Shown: in pieces, positions 6,605 through 7,487 of the stretch
Numbering within the stretch: position 1 is the first letter of the stretch
How the letters are laid out: every line of letters starts with the position of its first letter
NCBI GenBank assembly: GCA_022822575.1
Contig: JAJEBJ010000352.1
Location: forward strand, 1-7,487
Length of the DNA stretch: 7,487 bases
DNA from: Alphaproteobacteria bacterium
Lineage (GTDB): Bacteria > Pseudomonadota > Alphaproteobacteria > SP197
Direction of reading: 5' to 3'
Position numbers and translations under genes: made by a program
Notes under the pieces: generated by a model
Database searches by the model: none
Seen by the model: the letters and a program-made list of their open reading frames with translations, nothing else
Told to the model about the DNA's origin: nothing

Positions 6605-6705
6605 GGGGTCCTCCCGAACCGGCGGGCGACAGGCTCGGCGACGAAGCGGAAAGCCCGGTGAGTCTCCGTCACCGCGACGGTGGGTCGGACGAAACGGCCT
6701 TCCAT
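6601..6705 (-). CDS. Small ORF (34 residues) between hydrolase and MttB-like genes, function unknown
   Basis: An unrecognised 34-residue ORF, beginning MEGRFVRPTVAV and ending RRFGRTP. Its ATG shares one base with the hydrolase stop (TGATG), and its TGA overlaps the MttB-like GTG start (GTGA), so it fills the gap between the two genes exactly. Hand counts give G or C at 28 of 34 third positions, about 71% at first and 59% at second. That is the order expected of real coding sequence in high-GC DNA. The MttB-like frame extended over the same bases has only about 57% at third positions. The peptide is basic (seven Arg) with no Cys, no membrane segment and no recognisable motif. No strong Shine-Dalgarno sequence precedes it, so it would rely on re-initiation. 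It may be a translated coupling leader, a small partner protein, or a remnant of a longer gene. Confidence 0.5.
   Translation of the reverse strand: MEGRFVRPTVAVTETHRAFRFVAEPVARRFGRTP
6609..6615 (-). promoter_or_regulatory. Ribosome binding site of the MttB-like gene
   Basis: GGGAGGA on the minus strand, 4 bases upstream of the GTG at 6604 and inside the small ORF. It is among the strongest Shine-Dalgarno sequences in the window and supports the GTG start that overlaps the small ORF's TGA. Confidence 0.7.
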
Positions 6706-7487
6706 CACATGTGATCGCGTGGAACGGATTCGTTCCACCGGCGCTCCAGAAAACGCCCGTCATGGTCGAAGGCCTCGAGTGTGGCGTCGATGTGAAAGCT
6801 CTCGGAATCGCAGGTGACGGCTATCCGCGTATCGGTCCCGGGCCGCCAGTCGCCGCGCTCCGCCTTGACGATGCGGACCATGTCGGTGCGCGCACTCGAG
6901 GGATCGCCATCGCGGATGCGGAAGATCTCTTCCGACCTCTTCGATACCACGAGGTCGATGTCGTCGAGACGGACCCGGCCACTGTCGTCGATGCGGTGGA
7001 GCCGCACCTCGTCCGGGCCCAGGTCCCTGGTGAGTGTCAGGCGCGCATCATCCTCCTCGAGCACGGTTACCGGGTGATCCGCCGCGAACTCGGGCCCGGC
7101 GGGCGCCGTTGCCGTCACCGTCTCCTGGATGACCGGCAGTTGAAGCAGGGACCCCGCGACGTTGAGCGTCAGCGTCGCCGTTTCCGGTGAGGGCCAGACC
7201 ATGGGCCAGTAACCGGTTGCGATGGCGAGGCGAATCCTGTTGCCCGGATGAAAGCGCCATGCCGTATCGTTCAGCCTCACGACAACGCGCTCGCTTTCTC
7301 CGGGAATCATGGGTCGGGGCCACTCATGGGAACGGCGGTGCGCGAGATTGAGAAGACCGAAACTCACCCGGGCCGACCGGCCTTCCGGCGTGACCTCGCA
7401 GAGCCGCACGGCCACCTGGGCCTGGGCACGGTCGCTGGCGAGTTCGAGTGTCACCTCCGGAGCGCCGAGGATGGTCAGCGGTTCGGC
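6705..7487 (-). CDS. CocE/NonD-family hydrolase (X-Pro dipeptidyl-peptidase-like), C-terminal part only
   Basis: The last 260 residues of a gene whose 5' part lies beyond the right edge; the frame is open to base 7487. It matches the C-terminal non-catalytic beta-sandwich domain of the CocE/NonD family (cocaine esterase, glutaryl-7-ACA acylase, PepX). Visible features are the opening strand PLTILGAPEVTLEL, RVSFGLLNLAHRRSHEWP, FHPGNRIRLAIATGYWP (partial residues 79-95) and a terminal RRWNESVPRDHM. The alpha/beta-hydrolase domain with the Ser-Asp-His triad would be off-window, so activity cannot be judged. Members hydrolyse esters or amides, with Ser as nucleophile. It appears to be upstream in the same operon, with its stop overlapping the small ORF start. 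Releasing an N-methylated acid or amine from an ester or amide would suit the context, but that is inference. Confidence 0.88.
   Translation of the reverse strand, partial: AEPLTILGAPEVTLELASDRAQAQVAVRLCEVTPEGRSARVSFGLLNLAHRRSHEWPRPMIPGESERVVVRLNDTAWRFHPGNRIRLAIATGYWPMVWPSPETATLTLNVAGSLLQLPVIQETVTATAPAGPEFAADHPVTVLEEDDARLTLTRDLGPDEVRLHRIDDSGRVRLDDIDLVVSKRSEEIFRIRDGDPSSARTDMVRIVKAERGDWRPGTDTRIAVTCDSESFHIDATLEAFDHDGRFLERRWNESVPRDHM

Noticed and set aside
5237..6661. Long open frame (474 codons) on the + strand opposite the MttB-like gene
   Set aside because: Antisense open frames are common in GC-rich coding DNA; its translation shows no family motif, whereas the minus strand gives a clear MttB-superfamily protein.
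6704..6715. Perfect 12-base palindrome ATCACATGTGAT at the hydrolase/small ORF junction, CRP-site-like half sites
   Set aside because: About two 12-base perfect palindromes are expected by chance in a window this size, the half-sites are in the wrong order and spacing for CRP, and it sits inside an operon over a stop/start overlap.
6605..6763. N-terminal extension of the MttB-like protein to an ATG at 6763
   Set aside because: It would overlap the hydrolase gene by 59 bases, has weak third-position GC bias, and a GTG at 6604 with a strong Shine-Dalgarno sequence is better supported.

Overview
The window is a compact, GC-rich (roughly two-thirds G+C by eye), gene-dense piece of a bacterial chromosome. 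Gene families, strong GC bias at third codon positions, frequent GTG starts and overlapping stop/start codons suggest a high-GC proteobacterium, most likely an alphaproteobacterium. That placement is inference. No rRNA, tRNA, CRISPR array, insertion sequence or phage gene was seen.

Layout. Two gene clusters run toward each other and meet near 2500-2537. From the left edge, on the + strand, come a GMC-family flavin oxidoreductase (its first residues lie outside the window) and a TauD/TfdA-type 2-oxoglutarate dioxygenase, joined by a GTGA stop/start overlap. From the right edge, on the - strand, come in order of transcription: the C-terminal part of a CocE/NonD-type hydrolase, a 34-codon small ORF, an MttB-superfamily (trimethylamine/betaine methyltransferase-like) protein, a Rieske non-heme iron oxygenase alpha subunit, a D-2-hydroxyacid dehydrogenase and a Rid-family (YjgF/RidA) protein. 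Four of the five junctions in this cluster are stop/start overlaps (TGATG, GTGA, ATGA, ATGA) and the fifth is a 14-base gap, so it looks like one polycistronic, translationally coupled operon. The 36 bases between the convergent stops hold an imperfect hairpin that may be a shared terminator. No intergenic stretch approaches 300 bases, and both operon promoters lie outside the window.

How the genes may work together. The Rieske protein carries a glutamate at the bridging position between its Rieske and mononuclear iron centres. This is known in the oxygenases that attack quaternary amines (carnitine, glycine betaine, stachydrine). The next gene upstream belongs to the MttB superfamily, whose characterised non-pyrrolysine members demethylate glycine betaine, proline betaine and carnitine. 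Together with an ester/amide hydrolase, a Rid imine/enamine hydrolase, a 2-hydroxyacid dehydrogenase, a choline-dehydrogenase-like flavoenzyme and a 2-oxoglutarate dioxygenase, this suggests a catabolic island for an N-methylated, possibly esterified or amidated compound. The substrate cannot be read from the sequence. The oddest points are an oxygen-dependent and a usually corrinoid-dependent demethylase family in one operon, the lack of any visible corrinoid protein or Rieske reductase, and the undescribed small ORF fitted exactly between the hydrolase and MttB-like genes.
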